Source: Desulfovibrio aminophilus (GTDB taxonomy: Bacteria; Desulfobacterota; Desulfovibrionia; Desulfovibrionales; Desulfovibrionaceae). From it: 64,000 nucleotides of DNA. A program made the position numbers and the translations under genes. Positions 18,214 through 26,425 of this stretch are shown here, piece after piece. Position 1 is the stretch's first letter; every line of letters begins with the position of its first letter. The notes under the pieces were generated by a model. It was not told where the DNA came from. It worked only from the letters and a program-made list of their open reading frames with translations, and searched no databases. Location of the stretch: contig NZ_JAMHGA010000032.1 of NCBI RefSeq assembly GCF_023660105.1, positions 1 to 64,000 on the forward strand. Direction: 5' to 3'.

Positions 18214-19014
18214 TTGTTGCGACGTTTTCTGTTTTTCACTCTGCTTCTGACCCTCATCGCGGGGTGCGCCTCCATGGACGACACCTGGGAGGGCACCAAG
18301 AGCGCGGCCAAGTCCGCCTGGTCCACCACCAACGAGATGGTCAATCCCAACCCTGAGATCGACGTCGACCGCTATAAGATGGAGAACCCCAACCAGGAGA
18401 AGCTGGCGCGGCTGTTCACCTCCGTGGACCAGCACCTGCTCCGGCTCATGCGCTTCGTGGGGGACCAGGACCTGCACCCCACCGAGGAGTGGATCAACCT
18501 CCTGTTCCAGCGCTTCCCCTGGATCAACGGCCTCATCGTGGCCGACGGCGAGGGCCGCATCCTGGACCGCCGCCCGCCGCAGCCGGTGAAGCCCTTCAGC
18601 CATCCGCTCTGGTTCGAGGCCGTCTGGCGCGACACCATCCTCAAGAGCGTGGTGGACAACACCGAACTCGGACCGGAACTGTACTTCGGCACGCCGATCT
18701 ACAAGGACGTGAGCCTGAACGGGCTCATCGTGGTGCACTTCGACCCCCGCACCCTGTTCAGCTTCTGTCCCGAGCCGGACCAGCTCATCATCATCGCGCC
18801 CGGCCGCGGGGTCTGGACCCCGAACAAGGCCGTGGACACGGCCGCCCTCGGCCAACTGCCCTGGGACGAGATCCTCAAGGACCACGTCAACGGGCAGGTG
18901 GAGGCCGGCGGCAAGCACTATACCTGGATCGCCCGTTACGTGGGCCGCGATCTCTTCGTCTACCTCACCGAGAGCGTGGACCCCAAGATCGACGGCCGGA
19001 GCTGGTTCTTCTAG
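18214..19014 (+). CDS. Lipoprotein with Cache/PDC-like sensor fold
   Basis: A ~266-residue exported lipoprotein. The signal peptide ends in the lipobox LIAGC; a Ser two residues after the Cys does not predict inner-membrane retention. The rest contains the order of a PDC/Cache domain: a long N-terminal helix, WINGLIVADGEGRILDRRP, LYFGTPIYKDVSLNGLIVVHFD. Free Cache lipoproteins exist as ligand-binding subunits, but no ligand can be inferred. The start is one of three TTG codons (18208, 18214, 18217); 18214 fits best with GAGG seven bases upstream. It is 29 bp upstream of fbp. Confidence 0.8.
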   Translation: MLRRFLFFTLLLTLIAGCASMDDTWEGTKSAAKSAWSTTNEMVNPNPEIDVDRYKMENPNQEKLARLFTSVDQHLLRLMRFVGDQDLHPTEEWINLLFQRFPWINGLIVADGEGRILDRRPPQPVKPFSHPLWFEAVWRDTILKSVVDNTELGPELYFGTPIYKDVSLNGLIVVHFDPRTLFSFCPEPDQLIIIAPGRGVWTPNKAVDTAALGQLPWDEILKDHVNGQVEAGGKHYTWIARYVGRDLFVYLTESVDPKIDGRSWFF

Positions 19015-19043
19015 CGGACCACGCGTAGAAAACGGAGAATGTC

Positions 19044-20057
19044 ATGGCTCCCCAGATCACCGTCACCGAACACCTCCTGCTGCATCAGAAGAGAACCCCC
19101 ACGGCCACCGGCCGCTTCACCCGGCTGTTCAACGAGATCATCCTCTCGGCCAAGATCATCTCCCGCGAGGTGACCAAGGCCGGGCTGGTGGACGTTCTCG
19201 GCTTCACCGGCGACACCAACGTCCAGGGCGAGGAGGTCCGCAAGCTCGACGAGTACGCCAACCGCGTGCTCATCCACCGCCTGTCCCGCTGCGGCGTGCT
19301 CTGCGCCATGGCCTCGGAGGAGAACGCGGACGTCATCGAGATCGCCGCCGGACTGCCCGTGGGCGAGTACATCCTCATCTTCGATCCCCTGGACGGCTCC
19401 TCGAACATCGACGCCAACGTGAGCATCGGCACCATCTTCTCCATCCTGCGCCGCAAGACCCCGGTGGAGGGGCCGCTGCTCTCCAGCGACGTGCTCCAGA
19501 GGGGCGCGGAGCAGGTGGCCGCCGGGTACATCGTCTACGGCTCCTCGACCATGCTCGTGTTCACCACCGGCGACGGCGTGCACGGCTTCACCCTGGATCC
19601 GGGCGTGGGCGAGTTCCTGCTCTCCCATCCGAACATCCGCATCCCGGAGCAGGGCCGGATCTATTCCGTGAATGAGGGCTACCAGAACTACTGGGACGCG
19701 CCCACCCGCCAGGTCATGGAGTATTTCAAGAACTCCGAGGGCGCGCGCCGCAAGCCCTACAGCCTGCGCTACATCGGCTCCCTGGTGGCCGATTTCCACC
19801 GCAACCTGCTCTACGGCGGCGTGTTCCTCTATCCGGCGGACGGCCGCGACCCCAAGAAGCCCGGCGGCAAGCTGCGGCTCATGTGCGAGGCCAACCCCCT
19901 GGCCATGGTGGTGGAGCAGGCAGGCGGCCTGGCCACCGACGGGGTGCGCCGCATCCTGGACATCGAGCCCGAGCACCTGCATCAGCGCGTGCCCCTGGTC
20001 ATCGGGTCGCGCGACGACGTGCTCAAGATCAAGGAAATCTACGAGTCCGGTTCCTGA
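19044..20057 (+). CDS. fbp: Fructose-1,6-bisphosphatase, class I
   Basis: A 337-residue gluconeogenic phosphatase. The metal-binding signature [20 protein letters not shown] is at ~112-131. A nearby Glu pair (SEENADV), a C-terminal [13 protein letters not shown] motif and the final QRVPLVIGS segment all match class I FBPase. It hydrolyses fructose-1,6-bisphosphate to fructose-6-phosphate in the cytosol, fitting an organism living on organic acids. The ribosome site is AACGGAGAA. Its stop overlaps the start of tsaD by one base (TGATG), a coupled pair. Confidence 0.97.
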   Translation: MAPQITVTEHLLLHQKRTPTATGRFTRLFNEIILSAKIISREVTKAGLVDVLGFTGDTNVQGEEVRKLDEYANRVLIHRLSRCGVLCAMASEENADVIEIAAGLPVGEYILIFDPLDGSSNIDANVSIGTIFSILRRKTPVEGPLLSSDVLQRGAEQVAAGYIVYGSSTMLVFTTGDGVHGFTLDPGVGEFLLSHPNIRIPEQGRIYSVNEGYQNYWDAPTRQVMEYFKNSEGARRKPYSLRYIGSLVADFHRNLLYGGVFLYPADGRDPKKPGGKLRLMCEANPLAMVVEQAGGLATDGVRRILDIEPEHLHQRVPLVIGSRDDVLKIKEIYESGS

Positions 20058-21130
20058 TGCTCTGCCTCGGCATCGAATCCTCCTGCGACGAGACGGCCGT
20101 GGCCGTGGTCTCGGAGGGCGGACTGTTGTCCGAGCGCCTGGCCTCCCAGGCCGACATGCACGCCCTGTTCGGCGGGGTGGTGCCCGAGATCGCGGCCCGG
20201 GAGCACCTGAGCGTGCTGCCCGTGCTCTGCCGCGAGGCCCTGGCCGCCGCCGGGGCCGCCCCCGGCGACCTGGACGGCGTGGCCGTGGCCCGTGGCCCGG
20301 GCCTGCTCGGCAGCCTCCTGGTGGGCCTGTCCTTCGCCAAGGGCTTCTGCCTCGGCACGGGTGCGCGGCTCGTGGGCGTGAACCACCTGCACGCCCATCT
20401 CCTGGCCCCCGGGCTGGAGCGCGAGATGCTCTTCCCGGCCTTGGGCCTGCTCGTTTCCGGCGGGCACACCCACCTCTACCGCATGGACTCGCCGGGCTCG
20501 TTCCGGCTCCTGGGGCGGACCCTGGACGACGCGGCCGGGGAGGCCTTCGACAAGGTGGCCAAGCGGCTCAATTTCCCCTATCCAGGCGGTCGCTTTCTGG
20601 ATGAGCTGGCCCAGGAGGCCGAGCCGGATCACGGCCTCTTTCCGCGCGCCTACATCGACAACGACAACCTGGACTTCAGCTTCAGCGGCCTGAAGACCGC
20701 CGTGGTCACCCACGTGGACGCCCATCCGGGCCTGCGCGCCGAGCGCATGGCCGGGGCCGGGGAGCCCTGGGGCCGGGGCGTGGACCGCGCGGCCCTGGCG
20801 CGGGTCTGCGCCTCCTTCAACTGGGCCGTATCTGATACCCTGCGCATCAAGGCCGAACGGGCCCTGGACCGCGAGCGGGGCATCCGGGCCCTGGTTGTGG
20901 CCGGGGGCGTGGCCGCCAATTCCGGCATCCGGGCGGCCATGCGTGATCTGGCCCGTCGACGGGGGCTGGAGCTGTTCCTGCCGAGCCCCAGGTTCTGCAC
21001 GGACAACGCCGCCATGGTGGCCCACGCCGGGTTCCTGGCCTTGTCCCTGGGCCGCCGCCACGGCCTGGACCTGGAGGCCGTGCCCAGGGGCCGCGCCGTG
21101 CCCGAGGACTGGCTCCAGGGCGCGGACTGA
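20057..21130 (+). CDS. tsaD: tRNA N6-threonylcarbamoyladenosine synthase subunit TsaD
   Basis: A 357-residue ASKHA-fold protein that transfers threonylcarbamoyl to A37 of ANN-decoding tRNAs with TsaB and TsaE. The N-terminus [14 protein letters not shown], the metal-binding [16 protein letters not shown], and the AGGVAAN motif are intact. The start ATG at 20057 overlaps the fbp stop. The upstream continuation of the frame is a shadow of fbp. TsaB and TsaE are not in this window. Confidence 0.96.
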   Translation: MLCLGIESSCDETAVAVVSEGGLLSERLASQADMHALFGGVVPEIAAREHLSVLPVLCREALAAAGAAPGDLDGVAVARGPGLLGSLLVGLSFAKGFCLGTGARLVGVNHLHAHLLAPGLEREMLFPALGLLVSGGHTHLYRMDSPGSFRLLGRTLDDAAGEAFDKVAKRLNFPYPGGRFLDELAQEAEPDHGLFPRAYIDNDNLDFSFSGLKTAVVTHVDAHPGLRAERMAGAGEPWGRGVDRAALARVCASFNWAVSDTLRIKAERALDRERGIRALVVAGGVAANSGIRAAMRDLARRRGLELFLPSPRFCTDNAAMVAHAGFLALSLGRRHGLDLEAVPRGRAVPEDWLQGAD

Positions 21131-21152
21131 GCGGACTTCACGCCGGGGCTTC

Positions 21153-21181
21153 TTGACAGCGGAGCCGCCTCGAACTACTCT
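21153..21181 (+). promoter_or_regulatory. Probable promoter for trxA-trxB-bamD
   Basis: A perfect TTGACA at 21153-21158, a 17-bp spacer, and TACTCT at 21176-21181 (weak -10). Confidence 0.45.
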
Positions 21182-21277
21182 TTCCATTCTAGCTGCATGT
21201 CACTATCGTGAACCGATTCTGGCCGGATTTCCCGTTCGGATCGGGCATGGGCGAAGCCGGAAAAAAGGAGATACCGT

Positions 21278-21601
21278 ATGGCGATTCAGGTGACCGACGC
21301 CAACTTCCAGGACGAAGTGCTGAAGTGCGATCTGCCCGTGCTGGTGGACTTCTGGGCGCCCTGGTGCGGCCCCTGCCGGGCCATGGGGCCGGTGATCGAT
21401 GAGCTGGCCGGCGAATACACGGGACAGGTCAAGATCTGCAAGATGAACGTGGATGAGAATTCGGCCACTCCGAGCAAGTACGGCATCCGCGCCATCCCGA
21501 CCCTGATCCTGTTCAAGGGCGGCGAGGTGCTGGACCAGACCACCGGCGCCGTGTCCAAGAGCAGCATCAAGGAAATGCTCGCCAAGAAGGCCCTGGGCTG
21601 A
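21278..21601 (+). CDS. trxA: Thioredoxin
   Basis: A 107-residue thioredoxin with the canonical WAPWCGPCR active site (Cys30, Cys33), the cis-Pro in IRAIPTLILF, and usual length. It is a cytoplasmic disulfide reductant. It lies 5 bp upstream of its reductase TrxB, with which it forms a complete NADPH-thioredoxin system. The ribosome site AAAAAAGGAGATACC is strong. Confidence 0.98.
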   Translation: MAIQVTDANFQDEVLKCDLPVLVDFWAPWCGPCRAMGPVIDELAGEYTGQVKICKMNVDENSATPSKYGIRAIPTLILFKGGEVLDQTTGAVSKSSIKEMLAKKALG

Positions 21602-21606
21602 GACGA

Positions 21607-22527
21607 ATGAAGAATTACGACGCCGTCGTCATCGGGGGCGGTCCGGCAGGCATGACGGCCGCCCTTTATCTTTTGCGGGCCGGGGCCTCGGTGGCCCTGG
21701 TGGAGAAGCTCTCGCCCGGCGGCCAGATCCTGATGACCTCGGAAATCGAGAACTACCCCGGTTTCCCCAAGGGCATCAAGGGCTATGAGCTGGCGGACCT
21801 GATGGCCGAGCAGGTGGGCGTCCATCCCCACGACACCCTCAACGACGAGGTGCGCGAGATCCGCTCCGAGGGCAAGCGCCACCAGATCCTGGTGGGCTCC
21901 GACTGGATCGAGGCCAAGGCCGTGATCCTGTGCTCAGGGGCGCGCTACCGCAAGCTCGGGGTGCCCGGCGAGGAGGCCTTCATCGGCCGGGGCGTGTCCT
22001 ACTGCGCCCTGTGCGACGGCAACTTCTTCCGCGACCGCGTGGTGGCCGTGGTGGGCGGCGGCAACTCGGCCCTGGAGGAGGCGCTCTACCTCTCCCGGCT
22101 GGTCAAGAAGCTCCACCTCATCCACCGCCGCGACGAGTTCCGCGGCTGCAAGTGCTACCAGGACAAGTGCCTGACCCATCCCAAGATGACCGTGCACACG
22201 AGTTCCGTGGTCCAGGAGATCGCGGGCGACTCCGAGGTGCGCGCGGTCCAGGTCAAGAACCTGAAGAGCGGCGAGGTGGGCGAGATTCCCGTGGACGGCG
22301 TGTTCATCTTCGTGGGCTTCGAGCCGGTGATCGACTTCGTGCCCGCGGCGGTTGCCCGCGACAAGCACGGCCTCATCACGGACCTCGAGATGCGCACCAA
22401 CGTGCCGGGCATCTTCGCGGCCGGCGACATCCGCTCCAAGAACTGCCGCCAGGTGGCCACCGCCGTGGGCGACGGCGCCACCGCGGCCACCGCGGCCTTC
22501 GCCTATCTGGAACAACTCGATGCGTAG
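21607..22527 (+). CDS. trxB: Thioredoxin reductase
   Basis: A 306-residue FAD/NADPH enzyme. The FAD loop GGGPAGM is at ~10-16. The redox pair is Cys133-Ala-Leu-Cys136 (CALC rather than the common CATC). The NADPH loop VVGGGNSALEEALYL and the C-terminal FAD motif TNVPGIFAAGDI are present. It reduces TrxA, encoded immediately upstream. The end overlaps bamD by 8 bp. Confidence 0.97.
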   Translation: MKNYDAVVIGGGPAGMTAALYLLRAGASVALVEKLSPGGQILMTSEIENYPGFPKGIKGYELADLMAEQVGVHPHDTLNDEVREIRSEGKRHQILVGSDWIEAKAVILCSGARYRKLGVPGEEAFIGRGVSYCALCDGNFFRDRVVAVVGGGNSALEEALYLSRLVKKLHLIHRRDEFRGCKCYQDKCLTHPKMTVHTSSVVQEIAGDSEVRAVQVKNLKSGEVGEIPVDGVFIFVGFEPVIDFVPAAVARDKHGLITDLEMRTNVPGIFAAGDIRSKNCRQVATAVGDGATAATAAFAYLEQLDA

Positions 22528-23251
22528 ACGGCTGTTCGTTCCGGCCCTGTTCCTCCTGCTCCTGGCCTTCCAGGGCTGCGGACTGATCGACTATTACTTC
22601 CTGCCCAAGCCCGAGGACACGGCCCAGGAGCTGTTCGAGGCGGGCATGGACGCCATGCAGGAGAAGAAATACGGCGACGCCGCCGAGTACTTCTCCAAGC
22701 TCAAGGACCAGTTTCCCTTCAGCCCCTTCACGCTGAAGGCCGAGGTGTCCCTGGGCGACGCCTACTTCCTGGACGAGAAGTACCCCGAGGCGGTGAACGC
22801 CTACAAGGAATTCGAGTCCCTGCACCCGCGCCACGAGGACACGCCCTATGTCCTGTTCCAGATCGGGCTGTCCAACTTCAACCTCTTCAAGTCCTTCGAC
22901 CGGCGCATGTCGCCCATCGAAGAGGCCCTGGAATACTTCCAGCGCGTGCGCGAGTCCTACCCGAACTCCAAGTACGCCAAGCCGGCCGCCGACTATGTGG
23001 TCCAGTGCCGCCGCAAGCTGGCCGAGCACGAGCTGTACATCGCCGACTTCTTCTGGCGCACGGACCAGTACGGCCCGGCCTGGAACCGCTACCGCTACGT
23101 GGTGGAGAACTTCCAGGACCAGCCGGACTTGCGGGATTACGCCCGGCGCCGGGCGGAATACGCCTACTACGAATACCAGAAGACCCTGACCCAGGAAGAG
23201 CGCGAACGCATCGAGGGCGGCTGGAAGCAATGGCTCAAGAAGTGGCTTTGA
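22520..23251 (+). CDS. bamD: Outer membrane assembly lipoprotein BamD
   Basis: A 243-residue lipoprotein. The signal peptide has its lipobox Cys at 20 (LLAFQGC), followed by tandem TPR units: LFEAGMDAMQEKKYGDAAEYF, AEVSLGDAYFLDEKYPEAVNAY, and a third at ~140-165. It includes the BamD hallmark QFPFSPF. BamD works with BamA in inserting outer-membrane beta-barrels, from the periplasmic face. The start at 22520 lies within the trxB 3' end; the upstream part of the frame is a shadow. A terminator follows. Confidence 0.93.
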   Translation: MRRRLFVPALFLLLLAFQGCGLIDYYFLPKPEDTAQELFEAGMDAMQEKKYGDAAEYFSKLKDQFPFSPFTLKAEVSLGDAYFLDEKYPEAVNAYKEFESLHPRHEDTPYVLFQIGLSNFNLFKSFDRRMSPIEEALEYFQRVRESYPNSKYAKPAADYVVQCRRKLAEHELYIADFFWRTDQYGPAWNRYRYVVENFQDQPDLRDYARRRAEYAYYEYQKTLTQEERERIEGGWKQWLKKWL

Positions 23252-23261
23252 TGACGGGAGG

Positions 23262-23290
23262 AAGGCGGTCCTTGGGCCGCCTTTTCGTTT
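23262..23290 (+). terminator. Intrinsic terminator after bamD
   Basis: Stem AAGGCGGTCC/GGGCCGCCTT followed by TTCGTTT. It ends only three bases before the next start codon. Confidence 0.8.
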
Positions 23291-23293
23291 GAT

Positions 23294-24169
23294 ATGACGC
23301 AACGCGGACTCTTTCCCTCCTGGCTGGACGGCTCCCTGGCGCGCGACGCGTCCTTCGGCCGGGCCTACGCCGCCGTGCCGGACGCCCGCCGGGCCCTGCT
23401 CAAGACGGCCATCGCCCGGCTCTGGGACTGGTGCGCCCCGGCCGAGGCCCTGCATCGCCGAGCCGAAACGCTCTGGCGTTCCGGCCTGCGGAGCGTGAGC
23501 CTGGCGGAGCCGCGCCGGTTCGCGATGATGCTTTTCGATGCCGGGGAGACTTCCCCGTCCCGTCTGCTGGCCGCCCTGGTTCCGGCCCTGGCCGCCGGAG
23601 TGCCCGATGTCCTGGCCGTGCGCCTGGGCGGCCGCGCCCTGCCTCCGGCGCCCCAGCTCCTGGCCCTGGAGCTGGCCGGAGTGGAGCGGCTGGCCCTGCT
23701 GTCGCGCGCGCGCTGCGCCGAACTGCTGGCGCACCTGGGCCAGGGCGGGGAGTCCGGCGCGGTCCTGGCCCTGGGCCGGGAAGCCGCCTCCGTCGTGGCC
23801 GAGGCCCGGCTCCATTCGGCCCGGCAGCGGGCCTGGACTCCGGGTTCCGGCCCGGCGGGCGTCTGGCTGGAGCGGGGCGCGGGCTCGGACCTGGAGGCCT
23901 TGGATTTTGCCCAGCAGGGGGCCGAAATCCACGTCTGGGGCGCTGGAAGGCGTTCCATTCCGGGCGGTTTTGTGAGACGATCCGGCACGTTCGAGACCTT
24001 CCTCCGGCAGGGCTACAGCGCCCTGTACGTCCCGGAGGCGCGGCGCGAGGCCTGTGCGGGCCGCGCTCCGCTGGTGCTCGGACCCGGCTGCGAGTCCTGT
24101 TGGCTCTGGCCGGACCTGGAAGCGTCCCTGTTCACGCCCCGCCGTGTCTGTTGGAGCGTGGACGGCTGA
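23294..24169 (+). CDS. Uncharacterised protein with weak histidinol-dehydrogenase-like features
   Basis: A 291-residue soluble protein rich in Ala, Arg and Leu. The middle (DAGETSPSRLLAALVPALAAGV, then LALELAGVERLALL and GAVLALG) resembles the first Rossmann-like half of HisD/ALDH-fold dehydrogenases. The zinc ligands and the catalytic part of HisD are absent, and the length is about two thirds of HisD. It may be a degenerate or repurposed relative; this is a weak, memory-based resemblance. The start ATG has no Shine-Dalgarno and follows the bamD terminator by three bases. It is followed by the EF-G-like gene 27 bp later. Confidence 0.6.
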   Translation: MTQRGLFPSWLDGSLARDASFGRAYAAVPDARRALLKTAIARLWDWCAPAEALHRRAETLWRSGLRSVSLAEPRRFAMMLFDAGETSPSRLLAALVPALAAGVPDVLAVRLGGRALPPAPQLLALELAGVERLALLSRARCAELLAHLGQGGESGAVLALGREAASVVAEARLHSARQRAWTPGSGPAGVWLERGAGSDLEALDFAQQGAEIHVWGAGRRSIPGGFVRRSGTFETFLRQGYSALYVPEARREACAGRAPLVLGPGCESCWLWPDLEASLFTPRRVCWSVDG

Positions 24170-24196
24170 TCCACCGACACGGACCCCGGAGCGGAC

Positions 24197-26245
24197 GTGA
24201 GCAAGAAGAAGCCTTCCGGCAAGTATCTGTCCACTCTGCGCAACATCGGCATCATCGCCCACATCGACGCGGGCAAGACCACGCTGACGGAGCGCATCCT
24301 CTACTACTCCGGCCGCATCCACCGCATCGGCGAGGTCCATGAGGGCACGGCCACCATGGACTACATGCCCGAGGAGCAGGAACGCGGCATCACCATCACC
24401 TCGGCCGTGACCACCTGCCCCTGGCGGGACTGCCTGGTGAACATCATCGACACCCCGGGCCATGTGGATTTCACCATCGAGGTGGAGCGCTCCCTGCGCG
24501 TGCTCGACGGGGCCGTGGGCGTGTTCTGCGGCGTCTCCGGGGTGCAGCCCCAGTCCGAGACGGTCTGGCGGCAGAGCGAGCACTACCGCGTGCCCAAGAT
24601 CGCCTTCGTGAACAAGCTGGATCGGCCCGGCGCGGACTTCGCCGCCGTGCTGGAGTCCATCGCCGCGCGGTTGCGGGCCCGGCCCCTGGCCCTGGCCGTG
24701 CCCGACGGCGAAGGCCCGGAACTGCGGGGCATCTTCGACCTCATCGAGGAGAAGCGGCTGGTCTTCGACCAGGCCGAGCAAGGCGCGGAGTTCGCTGTGT
24801 TCGACTGGACGGACGAGGAACGCGCGCGTCTGGCGCCCTGGCGCGAGAAGGTCCTGGAGGCCGCCGCCGAGGAGGCCGACGACCTGATGGAGCGCTACCT
24901 CTCCGGCGAGGACCTGGCTCCCGGGGAAATCCGCGCGGCCCTGCGCAAGGCCACCCTGGGCATGCGCCTGGTGCCCGTGCTGGCCGGTTCGGCGCTCAAG
25001 AACATCGGCGTGCAGCCGGTCATGGACGCCATCTGCCACTACCTGCCCGGCCCGGCCGAGGTGCCCCCGGCCGAGGGCCTCGACCCCGCCACCAAGTCCA
25101 GGAAGTCTTTCCCCGTCTCCCCGGACGCCCCGCTGTCGGCCCTGGCCTTCAAGGTCAGCCTCGACTCCGGCCGCAAACTCGTGCTCATGCGGCTCTATTC
25201 CGGCATGCTCCAGGCCGGGGACACGATCTACAACTCCACCCGGGGCGTGCGCGAGCGCGTGGCCCGGCTGTTCAAGCTCCACGCCGGGCGCAAGGAGCAG
25301 GTGGAGCAGGCCCTGGCGGGCGAGATCGTGGCCGCCGCCGGCATGAAGGACGCGCGCACCGGCGACACGCTCTGCCTGGAGTCCGATCCCCTGGTCCTGG
25401 AGCGCATCGCGGACTACAGGCCGGTGATCTCCGTGGCCATCGAGCCGCGCAACTCCGAGGAGTCCGGCAAGCTGGAAGAGGTGCTGGAGAAGTACCTCAT
25501 GGAGGATCCCACGCTGGCGGTGAAGCACGACGAGGAGACCGGCCAGGTGGTCCTCTCGGGCATGGGCGAACTGCACCTGGAGGTCATCCTGGAGCGCATG
25601 TCCCGGGAGTTCGGCCTCGCGCCGCGTTCGGGCAAGCCCCAGGTGGTCTATCAGGAAACCGTGGGCGGCCGGGCCGAGGCCTTCGAGGAATTCCACCGCG
25701 AACTGGGCGAGGTCATGCATTACGGCGGCGTCCGACTCTCGGTCGAACCCCTGGCCCGGGACGCGGGCCGGGACGTGGTCCTGGAGGTGGACGCCCAGAC
25801 CTGTCCGGCGGCCTGGCTGGAGGCCGTGGCCGAGGGGGTTTCCGACGGCCTGCAGAGCGGCGTGGTCAAGGGCTACCCGGTGCAGGACGTGCGCGTGCGC
25901 GTGCTCGAGCTGGTCCGCCGGGAGGGCGAGTCCAGCCCGGCCGGGTTCCGCATGGCCGCCGCCATGGCGCTCAAGAAGGCCCTGGCCGCCGCCAAGCCGG
26001 TGCTTCTGGAGCCCATCATGTGGATCGAGATCGGCGTGCCCGACGATTTCGTGGGCGAGGTGGTCGGCCTGCTGGGGGCCAAGGGGGCCAAGATCGAGAA
26101 CCTGTTCGACCGGGCCGGACAGAAGGTGGTCCAGGCCCTGGCGCCGCTGTCGCCGCTCTTCGGCTTCTCCACGGACCTGCGTTCCGCCACCCAGGGCCGC
26201 GCGGGATTCGTCATGAAATTCTCCCGGTTCGACGTCCTGGGTTAG
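24197..26245 (+). CDS. Elongation factor G-like translational GTPase (EF-G2 type)
   Basis: A 682-residue five-domain GTPase. Visible are G1 AHIDAGKTTLTE, G2 RGITITSA, G3 DTPGHVDF, and G4 NKLDRPG. Domain II (VSLDSGRKLVLMRLYSGML), domain III (GMGELHLEVILERM), and domains IV-V follow (PIMWIEIGVPDDFVGEVVGLL). The classical EF-G lies with rpsL/rpsG and tufA; this copy stands apart and is shorter, so I read it as a second EF-G paralogue with uncertain translocase or recycling role. Start GTG 24197, with CGGAG upstream. Confidence 0.9.
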   Translation: MSKKKPSGKYLSTLRNIGIIAHIDAGKTTLTERILYYSGRIHRIGEVHEGTATMDYMPEEQERGITITSAVTTCPWRDCLVNIIDTPGHVDFTIEVERSLRVLDGAVGVFCGVSGVQPQSETVWRQSEHYRVPKIAFVNKLDRPGADFAAVLESIAARLRARPLALAVPDGEGPELRGIFDLIEEKRLVFDQAEQGAEFAVFDWTDEERARLAPWREKVLEAAAEEADDLMERYLSGEDLAPGEIRAALRKATLGMRLVPVLAGSALKNIGVQPVMDAICHYLPGPAEVPPAEGLDPATKSRKSFPVSPDAPLSALAFKVSLDSGRKLVLMRLYSGMLQAGDTIYNSTRGVRERVARLFKLHAGRKEQVEQALAGEIVAAAGMKDARTGDTLCLESDPLVLERIADYRPVISVAIEPRNSEESGKLEEVLEKYLMEDPTLAVKHDEETGQVVLSGMGELHLEVILERMSREFGLAPRSGKPQVVYQETVGGRAEAFEEFHRELGEVMHYGGVRLSVEPLARDAGRDVVLEVDAQTCPAAWLEAVAEGVSDGLQSGVVKGYPVQDVRVRVLELVRREGESSPAGFRMAAAMALKKALAAAKPVLLEPIMWIEIGVPDDFVGEVVGLLGAKGAKIENLFDRAGQKVVQALAPLSPLFGFSTDLRSATQGRAGFVMKFSRFDVLG

Positions 26246-26260
26246 GACCGTGATCAGGAG

Positions 26261-26292
26261 GCCCGGCCGTCTTTGGTCCGGGCTTCACTTTT
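26261..26292 (+). terminator. Intrinsic terminator after the EF-G-like gene
   Basis: Stem GCCCGG/CCGGGC with an 11-nt loop, followed by TTCACTTTTT. Confidence 0.7.
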
Positions 26293-26347
26293 TCCGGCGC
26301 CCGTCGATAGGTGGAAACAGTGCCTCTGAATCAAAGTTTTTTGAAGA

Positions 26348-26353
26348 TATAAT
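26348..26353 (+). promoter_or_regulatory. Consensus -10 element for the chemotaxis operon
   Basis: A perfect TATAAT lies in an AT-rich patch 73 bp before the ATG at 26426. The hexamer at the expected -35 position is poor (TCTGAA), so an activator may be needed. A sigma28-like TCAAAGTTT lies nearby, but its matching -10 is missing. Confidence 0.4.
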
Positions 26354-26425
26354 TGCCAGTTGGTCGTGCTTTTGGGAGAGGTTGAAATGAACCTCCGGTG
26401 CGCCGGAGCGAGAAGGGGACCCATT

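Noticed and set aside
22376-25720. Minus-strand open frame of over 1100 codons opposite bamD, the orphan gene and the EF-G-like gene
   Set aside because: Long antisense frames are expected where GC-rich third positions suppress stops. Its composition (His, Gly, Gln, Arg, Val rich) is that of a mirror frame, and the plus strand holds clearly conserved genes.
26325-26360. Sigma28 (FliA) promoter for the chemotaxis operon
   Set aside because: CAAAGTTT resembles the FliA -35, but no GCCGATAA-like element occurs at the required distance; a perfect sigma70 -10 is present instead.
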